Below, piece by piece: positions 37,101-50,584 of a stretch of DNA of 64,000 bases. Under the pieces are notes generated by a model. That model was not told where the DNA came from, did no database searches, and worked only from the letters and a program-made list of their open reading frames with translations. The stretch comes from Antedon mediterranea. Lineage: Eukaryota; Echinodermata; Crinoidea; Comatulida; Antedonidae. The stretch lies in NCBI RefSeq assembly GCF_964355755.1, contig NC_092676.1, positions 30,484,871 to 30,548,870 of the forward strand. Reading direction: 5' to 3'. Position numbers and translations under genes: made by a program. The number at the start of each line of letters is the position of its first letter. Position 1 is the stretch's first letter.

Positions 37101-39507
37101 TTTACAGATAGGAGTAATATAACTGAACCCTCAATTACGTCTGCTGCTGTTATCTGGTGATTTACAGATAGGAGTAAGATAACTGAACCCTCAATTACGT
37201 CTGCTGCTGTTCTCTGGTGGTGTGTGTGTATGTGATACAGAAATTAACTTTTGTTTCTTTTTAAGGTACTGGCAATGTGTTAAAGGTGCAGCAGTTGCTT
37301 CACATATGTAGTGAACATATTGAAGCTGAGAAGAGCAAAGACAAAGATAAAAAAGATAAAAAGAATGATGATACAACAAGTGATTTGGCAGCTCATCAAG
37401 GTGTGGCAGTTCTTGGTATTGCTTTGATAGCTATGGGAGAGGAGATTGGTGGTCAAATGGCATTAAGATCACTTGGTCATTTGGTAAACTGTTTTTTTTA
37501 TAGATATTTAGAATCAAGTCTTGCATCAATTTAAAAATAAATTGTATAGTTAACAATAGATTTTTACTTTCTTTAGCTTCGTTATGGTGAACCAGTTATT
37601 CGTCGCGCTGTTCCGCTTGCTTTAGCACTGATATCTGTATCCAATCCAGAACTTCAAATTTTGGACACCTTGAGTAAATTTTCTCACGATACAGATCAAG
37701 AGGTTGCTCATAATGCAATATTTGCCATGGGAATTGTAGGAGCTGGTAAGCATATCATTATTATAGTTTCTCTGGGAATTGTAGGAGCTGGTAAGCATAT
37801 CATTATTATACAGTAGTTTCTCTGGGAATTGTAGGAACTGGCAAGCATATCATTATTATAATTTCTCTATAATCTGTGATGACACAGGCATTCAGTTTTG
37901 GTAGTACAGTTGTATTCTTAAAAATATTAGAATATTTACTTTTTATTACCAGGTACAAACAATGCCCGTCTTGCAGCTATGCTTAGACAACTTGCACAAT
38001 TTCATGCTAAAGATCCAAACAACCTATTCATGGTTCGCATCTCACAAGGTTTGACTCACTTAGGTAAAGGTACATTGACTATGTCACCTTATCACAGTGA
38101 TCGTCAGCTGTTAAGCCAAGTTGCTACTGCCGGCCTTCTTGTTACAATCACTTCAGCTTTAGATGTTAAGAATAGTAAGTTTTTGAACTATGCTAATTTG
38201 TCTTTCTTTATAAAACAACCAATAAATGATTGGTAATATGCACCTGATTTACCATATTCAATGTTTCCTTAATAAGCACAAGATGTGAATTCAATAATTG
38301 TTGTGCAAGATGGTAATAGAGCTGTCTGCATCATCTCACAGCTGACCGCTATACTTATTTTAGAATTCTCACCTTGGTGATTCTTTTAAGTTTTCAGTTT
38401 ACCTATAATCTCGTCCTAAAGGCAGATTTTTATTCCTAGAGATCACCCAGTACAGTATAGAGAAATATATATACAGTATATATATACAAAATTATATTTT
38501 ACAGCTATTCTTAGAGAAGAAATATATATGTACAAATTTAAATTTTACAGCTATTCTTGGTAAGTCTTCATATTTACTGTATGGATTAGTTTCTGCAATG
38601 AAACCAAGAATGTTGGTTACATTTGATAAAGACTTGCATCCACTACCAATTCCAGTTCGTGTTGGTCAGGTAGGATTATACACTTTTTAGCATCCAAATC
38701 ATTCTTATCAACTGCTAAACCATTGTATAATTTAGGAAGCATAAACTACATGTTCAAACATCTGGTAAACAATTAATATGAAATACATTTTGTAGGCTGT
38801 TGATGTGGTAGGCCAAGCTGGTAGGCCCAAGACTATCACTGGTTTCCAGACACACACAACACCAGTATTATTGGCTCAAGGAGAACGAGCAGAATTAGCT
38901 ACAGAAGAATGTATCCTTTTAAAAACAATTTCAAACAAACATTTTCAATTGGAAAAAAATATCTTTTTATTTTACATTGCTCGGTGGTCATATCTATTTC
39001 TTTTCTGTTTTTATGACATAGTGTATAATAAGTGTATCCAGTTGGTATTTACAAGTCCTCTCAAAAGACCCACTCACACTTGACATAGTGTATAATAAGT
39101 GTATCCAGTTGGTACTTACAAGCCTCTCAAAAGACCCACTCACACTTTGAGCAGCTAGATCTCCTTAAAGAAGACCATTAGTGTATAATAAGTGTATCCA
39201 GTTGGTATTTACAAGTCTCTCAAAAGACCCATTATTTCAGTAATATTTGGTCAACAGAAAAACAGCTGTGTTTTAGCTATGATCCCCTTACCTCATACAA
39301 TTTGATTGTGTAACGAAGAAAACTTATTTTTTTATTATTATATTATTACACATTAATATACATGGAAATAATAATACTGCCCCATTGAATATTACCACAG
39401 ATGTAAGTCAATCCATTGTTTTCCTGAACTTGCTTTCAGACATACCATATACTCCTATTGTTGAGGGCTTTGTTATTTTAAAGAAGAATGAAAACTATGA
39501 AGAATAA
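28156..39507 (+). CDS. PSMD2: 26S proteasome non-ATPase regulatory subunit 2 (Rpn1), 19 exons, 890 aa
   Basis: Exons: 28156-28239, 29154-29210, 29455-29619, 30016-30137, 30475-30705, 30794-30952, 31057-31201, 31350-31407, 31614-31766, 31967-32073, 32219-32346, 32746-32996, 33092-33193, 37266-37483, 37577-37745, 37953-38174, 38551-38669, 38796-38910, 39440-39507. The frame closes at 890 aa against ~908 in vertebrates. Rpn1 is the base scaffold of the 19S particle that docks ubiquitin receptors, shuttle factors and the deubiquitinase Usp14/Ubp6. Diagnostic stretches include [35 protein letters not shown], the PC-repeat region (VEVIGI-like and LGLGLAYLG segments), a Lys/Asp-rich acidic-basic loop in exon 14, and the conserved tail [18 protein letters not shown]. 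The start ATG is followed by a charged N-terminus typical of the family. Exons 3, 7, 15 and 17 have duplicated splice junctions beside them. Identification is secure. Confidence 0.97.
33270..37215. repeat. 71-bp tandem array, ~55 copies, PSMD2 intron 13
   Basis: Unit: GATAGGAGTAATATAACTGA, ACCCTCAATTACATAGGGCA, CAGGCCTGCTGCTGTTATCT, GGTGATTTACA. Variants (GATAGTAG, GGTGTTGTACAGAGAGG, CTTTTATCTGATG) occur in repeating order, showing higher-order duplication. Each unit includes a TTTACAG or TGTACAG acceptor-like end and a GGTGATTT/GGTGTTGT donor-like word. The array ends about 50 bp before exon 14. The intron is ~4.07 kb, almost all array. Confidence 0.97.
37725..37870 (+). repeat. Triplicated exon 15 donor region of PSMD2
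   Basis: GGGAATTGTAGGAGCTG|GTAAGC, the last 17 exon bases plus the donor, is followed by two further copies within 100 bp. The second is GGGAATTGTAGGAGCTGGTAAGC split over the same junction. The third reads GGGAATTGTAGGAACTG with a GCAAGC donor. The unit is about 50 bp and includes ATATCATTATTATA. Confidence 0.9.
38911..39439 (+). other. Probable U12-type GT-AG intron (PSMD2 last intron)
   Basis: The donor GTATCCTTTT matches the minor-spliceosome 5' site. Near the acceptor, TTCCTGAAC followed by TTGCTTTCAG resembles the U12 branch site (one deviation from TTCCTTAAC) at the usual ~11-12 nt from the AG. The junction is phase 1 and gives the expected Tyr-Ile-Pro sequence. Within it, a ~65-bp block (GTGTATAATAAGTGTATCCA) is repeated three times. 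Confidence 0.75.
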
Positions 39508-39515
39508 TGACATCA

Positions 39516-39521
39516 AATAAA
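39516..39521 (+). terminator. Poly(A) signal of PSMD2
   Basis: AATAAA nine bases after the PSMD2 stop codon, giving a very short 3' UTR. It is the nearest canonical signal before the convergent METTL1 3' end. Confidence 0.6.
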
Positions 39522-39687
39522 GGATCTACTCAGCTAGTCAATCCTTTTAAAATGTATTGTAAGCAAGATGTGTCTTGCAATCCTTACTATTGAGTGGTCT
39601 TGCCCTCACAGCATATTAGAAAGAATTTTTATATATTTAATTCTTTTCACAACATTGTTAATGCATTACCCAACACATACGACTAAC

Positions 39688-39693
39688 TTTATT
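39688..39693 (-). terminator. Candidate poly(A) signal of METTL1
   Basis: TTTATT on the plus strand is AATAAA on the minus strand, beyond the 68-bp array relative to METTL1. If used, the whole array would be transcribed as METTL1 3' UTR. Confidence 0.45.
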
Positions 39694-40322
39694 GTTTGTT
39701 CTAAATGCATGTAACGTATTGATAAAAATAAATTGGATGAAAACACTAAGCCTTGTACCAAACTGTTTAATCAATTTTATTAGCACTAGTAAAAGGATCT
39801 GGGACCCTACAAAATACTGCCATGTGCTTAGATCCAGAATTCCTCTCTACTTTCTAGTAAAAGGATCTGGGACCCTACAAAATACTGCCATGTGCTTAGA
39901 TCCAAAATTCCTCTCTACTTTCTAGTAAAAGGATCTGGGACCCTACAAAATACTGCCATGTGCTTAGATCCAGAATTCCTCTCTACTTTCTAGTAAAAGG
40001 ATCTGGGACCCTACAAAATACTGCCATGTGCTTAGATCCAAAATTCCTCTCTACTTTCTAGTAAAAGGATCTGGGACCCTACGAAATACTGCCATGTGCT
40101 TAGATCCAGAATTCCTCTCTACTTTCTAGTAAAAGGATCTGGGACCCTACAAAATACTGCCATGTGCTTAGATCCAGAATTCCTCTCTACTTTCTAGTAA
40201 AAGGATCTGGGACCCTACAAAATACTGCCATGTGCTTAGATCCAGAATTCCTCTCTACTTTCTAGTAAAAGGATCTGGGACCCTACAAAATACTGCCATG
40301 TGCTTAGATCCAGAATTCCTCT

Positions 40323-42278
<1,956 letters not shown>

Positions 42279-42439
42279 TTTAAACGAATTGTTGTTGATC
42301 GAAGAACGTGGGTGTCACGCCAAATTAGGTTCTACAAAATTGGCCTCCGAATATGGAACGCCGTTTACGCAACATTTCGATGATATGAAATTTATGACGC
42401 AATATGTGAATGAAATGCATCGATATGAATTGAATGGCG

Positions 42440-42632
42440 CGTTATATGAATGAAATGTTTTGAGTGAAATGCTTTGAATTGAATGTTTTGAATGAAATGT
42501 TTTGAATGAAATGTTTTGAATAAAATGTTTTGAATGAAATGTTTTGAATGAAATGTTTTGAATGAATTGTTTTGAATGAAATGTTTTGAATGACCTGTTT
42601 GAATGAAATGTTTGAATTGAATTGAAAGTCAA
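42440..42632. repeat. 15-bp tandem repeat upstream of METTL1
   Basis: About twelve copies of TGAATGAAATGTTTT with small variants, about 170 bp upstream of the METTL1 start. Open frames here on either strand (for example 42265-42453) have no recognisable domains and overlap the METTL1 start, so they are not called. Confidence 0.85.
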
Positions 42633-42858
42633 ACTATTGGCGGCGTATGTCATTCCCGCTCGCGATTTTTTTCTCAACCTCTCTTAAGCCTGGGTACCCA
42701 TCTCCTCTCCACGCCGTCATCAATATGGACCTTTACACATGCTTTACAGAGAATCCTAACAGACGGGTTTGGAAATATAGTACAGGAAAACTATGAAATA
42801 TGGTTGAAAAAATTGCAACAGAATTTATTTCACCACAATGCATTTCTATAAGGTCCCT

Positions 42859-45816
42859 ATATGAACATACTAAAAGTCTAGAAAAATCCAGGTAGGGGAA
42901 ATAGGTTTTTTTAAACAAAATGGCCGCCAATGGCGAAAATTCCTAAAAAACGAAAAAAAAACATAAATGATAGATATAATTACCACTTTATAACAGTTTT
43001 TACAATGGCTTATATATTTCTTTACAATTTCGAAGATCTGACCTACAATAAACACATTATCTTAAGTGCTGTTAATTAGAAAATGGCCGAAAAACAAATG
43101 TTTAAGTATCTAGATATATCCCTATTGTTATAATAATATATAAAACGCAGTCCTTCCTATGCTTAATACATATGGATTACGGTGTCTATTAATAAATCAG
43201 TTCATTTACATTTGTACTGTTATAACAATATATTACAACATTGGTGGTGCCAGTGGGGAGGGGTATAGGGATGGGAGATCAAATGGGAAGGGTGAGGGAG
43301 TCTGTCCGTCCCCCCATCCCCTCTCCACAATTGGCTATTTTTTATGTAGACAATATGATGATATTTCCTAATATAAAACAATACCCCATTGAGTGCTGTT
43401 TCAAGGATTTTCATTTTTAAAAGTGAGTAAAACTACCCTTTACCGGTATAATATTATCGGAACCTCTGGGTGCGCTCCCATTGATGGCCCAGCCAATTGA
43501 TGCTGGCTGCGCTCTCCACCCCCCCCCCCCCCTCATCGGGAAAATCCTTGCGCCACAATCTATTACCGTATTTATTCGGATAAACGCTACATTTAGAAAA
43601 ATCGAATAAATTCCCCCCTCCCCCTCCAGGACATCATTTTGAATAACCTACGCCACCGCACCCCCTCCCCCGCTCCCATCGGACATCATTTTGAATTTAT
43701 TTCCTTGAATGTACGCCCCGCCACATGCATATTATACACAATATTGTATTTTAACACATCTCTATTTGTAATAGAATTCACTGAATGGTGTTGTATTTGT
43801 TCATATCTAAAGGGTGTATTTATTTGATTATACACGTTTCCCACATTACACCCACAAACATATACGCCTCTCCGAATAAACTCCTCACGACGATTACACG
43901 CCCCCACTACCCTCCTTAAAAATCAACCACCAAGGGCATTTATTCAAATAAATGCGGTAATTTCACTTTCATCTTGTCAGTATCTCATCCTCCATCTATT
44001 GGTGGGGAATTGAGCATGTGCTGATGCCGTGGCATTCTTAAAAAATAGTGGAGCAGCAGTCCAAACCATATTTTCTGCAACGGCAATTCATTTTACTACA
44101 ACCTTATTTGTAGGTACATCTAATCAACTTTAATAGTTTCTCTGGTGCTGGTAGTCAATTTGTCATCAATACTTTCCATCCCTATGTGGGATGTGGGTTG
44201 AAGAGTATTTCCTATCCACTGCTATACCTGGTAATAAAGACTCACGAAATGAAATTTTGCCGCAAGGGAATAGATTTGCTTTTTGCAACTTTCTCAAAGA
44301 AAAGAGGCTGTCTAAAGTCTCCATTGACTTCCCTCCATAATATATAGGTACCAATGCCAAATTCCTGATGCAATGTTTTCTTTTTTTTTTGGAAACTGTT
44401 TGGTTTACAGAATTTGACATACAACTCCTACTGTGATGTGATGATTTTTAAGACCAACACCTTTTCCTAAACCAAATTTACTTACGGCCCATAATTATAG
44501 CCATTAAACACAATAGTTTACTTTGCCTTCACATAACGTAACAAACATACATGGTACATACTAAGTGTCTTGAAATGTTGCTGTTTCGGGCCAAGAGGTT
44601 TGATGTAGCAAACAGTGGGCAGTGAGATGAAGGTTTCTGAGTAGTCTAGCAGTGTGTATGGAGTCAATGGAGTAAAAGAGGGCTGCAGGAAAAGTATAAG
44701 ATTCTTTTTCACCAAATGATGCATTGTGTATGACTGTCTCACATAGATGATGAAATAATATATGTGAGGGAATGTGCACTGCTTCTTTATTGATGAATAT
44801 AGTTGGTTTGACCCGCCCATGTGTTCTTTCCTCTTAAATTTATATTCTGTCACGGTTGCTTCATTCATTGATTTAATACTGTATGTTCTCGATGGGGGAG
44901 CACTGTGAATGCATGTAAAGTCTGTCCTTGGTGTGAAGCTCTGTAAAAATTAGTTTGCTTTTTATACATGGAATCCAGGGATATGATACTACATCCCATC
45001 TATTTGGTATAGGAAAAGGTCTTAAAAAGTCATAACACCTGGGCAGTAGTATGCTTACAAACTCTGTAAAACCAAACGTCTCCAAAAAAAAGAAACCATC
45101 GCATCAGAGGAATTGGCATTGGTAGTAGCTATATACTGTATGGAGGAATACGTTCTGGGAGGAAGTAGCAAAAAGCAAAACAGCACTTGAAATAAAGTCT
45201 ATTCCCCCTACAACAAATGCTGCAAAATGTCATTCCCTGCGTGTATATTACCATGGTACAGCAGTGGATAGAAAGTACTCTTCAACCCACAGACTGGGGG
45301 ATGGAAAGTTACAAATGGCGTGATGTGTCCAAATTTACCACCAGTACCACTGTTTGTGACGAATACCACGGCATCAGCACATGCTTAATTCCTACCTATA
45401 GACAAAGGATGATAACTGGACAATGAAAATGAATGGATTAATAGATTGTAAGATTGTATAATTCTATTGTTGTGACAGTACAAATGTAAATGAACTGTTT
45501 TATATTAGACACTGTAGTCCTGCATTATAATGCATAGGACTACGTTGTCTATTATTATAACCGTGGTGATATCTTGATACTTAAATGTGTGTTTTTGTTG
45601 CTAAATAGCATTTAAATTAATATGTATATTGCAGTTTAAATGTTTGACACTAAAGAAATATAAAAAGCATTATAAAAACTGCTATCAAGTGGTAATTAGA
45701 TATAAAATATATGTTTTTTGTTCATTTTTAGACATTTTTCGCCATTAGCGGCCATTTTGTTTAAAAAAACCTATTTCCCCTACCTGGATTTTTCTAGACT
45801 TTTAGTATGTTCATAT
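42859..45816. mobile_element. 2.96 kb foldback-like element with long inverted arms
   Basis: The left end (ATATGAACATACTAAAAGTC, TAGAAAAATCCAGGTAGGGG, then AAACAAAATGGCCGC) is mirrored at the right end for about 150 bp. A second pair of inverted arms lies inside at about 44160-44480 and 44990-45310 (TCCACTGCT, GGGTTGAAGAGTA, TTTGGTTTACAGA). Between them are only short minus-strand frames of unknown family (44518-44868, 44873-45085). The left arm is longer because it holds a nested MITE and a G/C-rich tract. The whole looks like a foldback element or two head-to-head copies. No target duplication was resolved. Confidence 0.7.
43563..43961. mobile_element. ~400-bp MITE nested in the foldback element
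   Basis: ATTACCGTATTTATTCGGAT at the left end is mirrored by a right end that reads inward ATTACCGCATTTATTTGAAT, giving ~26 bp of inverted repeat with few mismatches. It accounts for part of the asymmetry between the outer element's arms. Similar GAATAAATGC words occur near 18178 and 31513. Confidence 0.7.
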
Positions 45817-47102
45817 TGTTGGCCAATTCACCATCATATATTTTTTGTTAATTAATTAATATTGTATATTATTGAGTTATTTTACAATTGTGAGCATATT
45901 TATTTTATATTTTATTTATTCATTTCCCAACCAACAGTGAACTCATGGTTCACCACTTACAGGAGAACACAGACAAACACAAACATATACAATAAAAAAC
46001 ATTAAACTAAACTACTAAATGTTACGAAATACGGAAATTATGTCTCAAGGGAGTTCCTAGTGTATTTTCAACCGCTCGGAAACATACGAGGAGTTTGTAA
46101 CAATTTTACACTTAACGTTTACTTTGTACACAAAAAGAAATGTTTAAGACAATTTTAACTTTTCTGTATTACAGTATTTTCAAATTGTGTATAATAGTAC
46201 TACGTGCTTATTTTGCTGCATGTTATGCTATTTACCGTTTCTATTTATTTACTTTACTTTAGGCCTAATTAAAACCGTAACCATTTATTTTCAAAAGCAT
46301 TAAGTACTACTACGTTACTGAAAATTCAATCCAGTCAAAAAATATAGTTTTATACTACAGTACTAATAATGAATTACTATTATAAAGAGGAATGGCACAT
46401 GCATGACGTTACTCTACGTAGTAAGCCTACGGAGAGGGATTTTCGAAAAATGGCCAAATCGCTAACTAGCTATATAACAAATATGTAAATTTAATTCAAT
46501 TTTCTTTACTTTTATTTCATCATGAACTTTGATGAAATTGACCACAAAATATAAAAATAATAAATTACATAGGAAAAGTAATTACACATTATGGGGGTAG
46601 GCCTACTGTCTGTCAAATATTTTCCTTCGACTTAATATTTACCACTCTCTGGTTTCTGTACAGTTTTGTTTTGGTGGTAAATCTTGATATCGAGGTGAAA
46701 GTTCAACAATGAAAATCATCACACGACACGATACGGCAGCCGGGCCTCCTTGTGATGAAGTTTGGGGTGCCACAACGGAACGTGCTCGTGCCTTTGACGT
46801 TTTGTGTGTTGTTGTTTGTGTGCATACCATTTTATTCCAAAATTCCACTGGTCCATGTACCTTCAACTTCTCCATCTTTCATCTACTAAACTCTGTAAGA
46901 ATTTGTATGATCAATAATCGTTTTATATACTGTGAAATTATTTTCACGCTGTCAAAAGTTAAATACACGAACGTAATTAATTTAAATGTTTTCTTTTTAC
47001 ACAGACCAACAAAAAGCTAGGCCACACTGCGTTGACCACCTGCTGTTGATAGAAGGCCAAATAGTGGTGGTGTGTGGTGTAGGATAGGCTTAATATTAAA
47101 AG
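45817..47102. other. Intergenic region
   Basis: AT-rich, no supported gene. A minus-strand 78-codon frame (46639-46875), just upstream of the next gene, has ordinary composition and could be a divergent first exon, but nothing supports it. The promoter of the next gene probably lies in its right half. Confidence 0.45.
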
Positions 47103-50100
47103 ATGTCTTCGTTACCTTTCTCGGCAGTTGGCAAAGGAGGGGCAGTTGGTATTGGTATTCATAACTTTACAGCTTGTGGTAGAGGAACTGTATTGGCAAA
47201 TGCAATTCCATCACCAGCCAGTAAATCTCATGTAAGTGTACTGTGGACGGGATCATTAATTTATTATTAATAATTATTATTGACATTTTATTGTATTCGA
47301 TTTGGACTTTACTGTTTAGTTTTTTAGTATAGTTTTTCTGTTGACTTTAATGGAGTATCTTAAGCGTTGAGATTGTTCTCACTCAACGAAAGCCTTGTGT
47401 TGTTTAACATTTCTATTTGCGGCAATAAAGGCTAATCAACTTCACGAAGATATGAACACTTTTAATAAACAAACCAAAGTAATATCAATCGACACTAGGC
47501 CTACTAGAACCAACTAACACATGGCGACCACAATGTCACTCGATAGGGCGCAAGGAGGCGCACTGCAACAACAACACACGAGGACGTGCGAGTATGATGG
47601 CGCAACCGCCTCTTCCTTCCACCTTTCTTTCAAAAATAAAAAAAATAAAAAACGCAATAAAAGCAAAATAAAAGAATGTGGACAAGTAACTGGAATACAG
47701 AAATAAAAGTCCAATGGTATACAGAATTGGGCAATCTGAGTTGCTAGTGTCATAGGCATGTCAATAAAACAAAGTGATGCTTGAATGAGATTGGTAGTGG
47801 CATCAATGTCAAGTGTCGCCTTCACTGGGAAATGATGATAGGAATTGAGTAGAGATGGTGCTTGAATAACATTGACTCGGCTGGCTGAAGCTGGTTTGTC
47901 AATTAGGCCGGTGGGCAGATCATGTTGTGGACTTTGAGTGAGGTCTTCGTCGATACAGAGTTCTTCGTCAGGGAGTGTAGCATAGTCGTTCTCTGCGAGT
48001 ACGAAATGTGAATTGCCGAGACTATTTCTATCAGCTGCTGGAAGAAATCTGCACTGACTTGCTGAGTGTGAAGTGTGTGGTCGTTGAGAAGATTGGCACA
48101 TAATGCACGATTTACTAAAGGCTTGGTTAGGATCGAGCCATTTGTTTGGAGAAATTGTTATACTGTGGCCAGTGTGCTTTGTTGAAAATAGCTGTGAGAC
48201 ATGCTTTGGAGTGGGCCTGAGGTTTTTTGGCTGGTAGCGTTGTGATGTTTGGGAGATCCAAGTTGTGCGCTCCCAAAGACTGGAAACCAAAATGCTGGCA
48301 AATTTTTTGCCAAATATCAGACAGAGATGTCGATTGCTTTAGAATAGAATTCCTGGATAAAACTGGGCAAAAGTTGGCGATTTGGCTTAACATATATTCA
48401 AGTTGAGCATTTTTTTGGTGCGATGTTTTTCTCGATGTGGCTGAGACAGTGTCCTCATCGTCAAGTATTCCCCTTGTGGGGTTTCCTGTGGTTTTCTTTT
48501 TCCAAGTGAATGCGTCAGCAAGGATGGTGAAAGACTGGCGTCAAGAGAAAAAATATATAATAAATTCTGTCGCCAGTTTTCAAAGGAGTTAACTGTTTCA
48601 TTTTTGGTAAGTTGCCATTGTTCTGGGGCTCTCGTAGTAGCCATGTTGTGAGCAGTAACAAGGCTTTACTCATGTGTCGGCTGAGACAGAGGGAGATCGA
48701 TTTATCGGATTATCTATGCGAGCTAGACTTCGGGATCGAGTCCGGTAGCCTAGAAAAATGTTCAGTGATTTGTAAAGGTATGAGAAGTCTCTGTCTTCTG
48801 TTTATTGAAGCGATTTCGCGGTAGTGGGTAATGCGCTGCCACCACGGCAATAAAGACTAATCAACTTCACGAAGATATGAACACTTTTAATAAACAAACC
48901 AAAGTAATATCAATCGACACTAGGCCTACTAGAACCAACTAACACATGGCGACCACAATGTCACTCGATAGGGCGCAAGGAGGCGCACTGCAACAACAAC
49001 ACACGAGGACGTGCAAGTGTGATGGTGTTGAATGATTTTCATTTTACCATTTGAATACAAAAAGTACTCAACAAATCTTTACTACAAAAGTTCCCAATCA
49101 GATACTCCAATTGTCAACCGTGTGTGTGTATACTATTAATAAATCAATATTTTTGCGCGATGTATAATATTGTTAATAAATAGTGTCAACCATACTACTT
49201 GATCAGAATTGTATTGTCTTATCAGCACAGAGAACTTGCCAGGCTCAATGTTGACTGGGCCAATAATAATTATATATTCGTTGGTAGTCAACTGTGCCGA
49301 TAGCAAATAATTAATATTATATGACAGTGTGTAAGATCTGTACAGACTCTGTACCAGATATGGCAAAACAGAAGTAGTGTTGTTACTGGATTGTACATCA
49401 ACACACTAAGCCAGAAGGTATAGTCTAGTTAATTAGCATTAGCTTTTACCACTATACTATAATATCTCTATGCCTATACCCAGAGTAAACATACCAATAA
49501 TAATATTTAGAGACCGTGACGCTCTTTAATCTCTATTTTGATCTGTAGGCCTCTAATAGATTATCTTGACTAAAGTCATAACACAACAATATAATATGGC
49601 CCCAGCTAAAAGTGAAGCATTTTAGTTTTTCTTAGCTGATATTCATTTGTTGTAAAGTATCATTGTTTATTTATACTTCATAAAATATATTTTATTTATA
49701 ATTTGGATATTCAAAAGTTAAAAGCGCTTTTTAGACATTAATTACGGGTTATTAAATGGTTACCATCAATAAGATATACATTGCTGAGCTTTAGTACCAA
49801 AGCTTTTAGTATTTATTTATTTGTGCTATCTTTTTTATTATTTTCATTATTTATTATGTGCACATGAAAGGCTGATTTAAAAAAAAATATTTTCATTTTA
49901 AACATAAACTGGCGCCAATTTCACAATAATGTTCCTTGCTACTTGGATCTCTTTTCCATCTAATAGACTAAACAAATTCCTTCTGTCACTGAAACAATTC
50001 CCAAGTTATTATTCTTGATTAGAATATTGACATAATTCTGAAAACAATTAACCTGACACTGAAAGTTAACATTGTGTGATTTTATTAAAATGATTTAATT

Positions 50101-50354
50101 TATAATTTCAGAATTATGACCATCATGAACAGTTAGCCAAGCCTGTGTGCAACTGCTTTCGTAGTACATCTCAGGTGATTTGCCAAACTTGTGGATTGAT
50201 GTTTCATGGTCGATCACGAATGATATGTCCTCAACATCCACAAGTAATTCATCTGATGGATGCAGACAAGTGTCCAAAGTGCCATTCTAATACATTAAAG
50301 GAATTTATATCATCCCCAAAGGCAATAGAAAGTACTACAGAGCGGTGGGACTAA
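47103..50354 (+). CDS. Small conserved-looking zinc-binding protein, 2 exons, 123 aa
   Basis: Exons 47103-47231 and 50112-50354 join in phase 0 (SKSH|NYDH) to 123 codons. The N-terminal 43 residues are Gly/Ala-rich ([15 protein letters not shown]). The C-terminal part is Cys/His-rich: C56-x-C58, C67-x2-C70, C82-x2-H85 and C97-x2-C100, enough for two zinc sites in a ribbon-like arrangement, and the motif [10 protein letters not shown] is striking. The pattern resembles a small zinc-ribbon protein, but I do not recognise the family by name. It has few introns, and its single intron (2.9 kb) hosts an LTR element. Donor (CAT|GTAAGT) and acceptor (TTTCAG|AAT) are good. The poly-A-rich sequence after TAA could be 3' UTR. 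Confidence 0.75.
47420..49025 (-). mobile_element. Internally deleted LTR retrotransposon (gag remnant)
   Basis: Direct repeats of 181 bp at 47420-47600 and 48845-49025 are nearly identical, differing at a few positions (for example CGAGTATG versus CAAGTGTG). Read on the minus strand, TGGTGGCAGCGC directly follows the 5' LTR (a primer-binding site beginning TGG). A purine-rich tract (GAAAGAAAGGTGGAAGGAAG) precedes the 3' LTR. Between them are gag-like frames, starting at 48644 on the minus strand, shifted twice. They end in a Cys/His knuckle-like stretch (CIMC ... H ... C) and a protease-like segment with DIDA where DTGA would be expected. Reverse transcriptase, RNase H and integrase are missing. 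It lies antisense in the zinc-protein intron. No target duplication was resolved. Confidence 0.85.
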
Positions 50355-50584
50355 TAGCTATGTAACCACAAAAAAAAAAAAACACCTTCTTTATGTAAAG
50401 TTGTGTAATTCTATATAAAACTGTATTTTCAAAGTTTGTGTTCTCTGGCATTTTAAGATTATTTAAATTGTCTCTTGTTAACTGCTAAATATTTTGTTAA
50501 TTCAGATTTTACACCCAAATAGGTAAACAAATTAAAAGCAGTTTTTCTTCATGTATGTTTGTTGTTATATTTGGTGTTACACAC

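Noticed and set aside
33270-37215. CRISPR array
   Set aside because: The tandem units are contiguous with no unique spacers, and the host is a eukaryote; the same applies to the other arrays.
46639-46875. Minus-strand frame that could be a divergent first exon
   Set aside because: Ends in a stop with no evident donor continuation and no recognisable motif.
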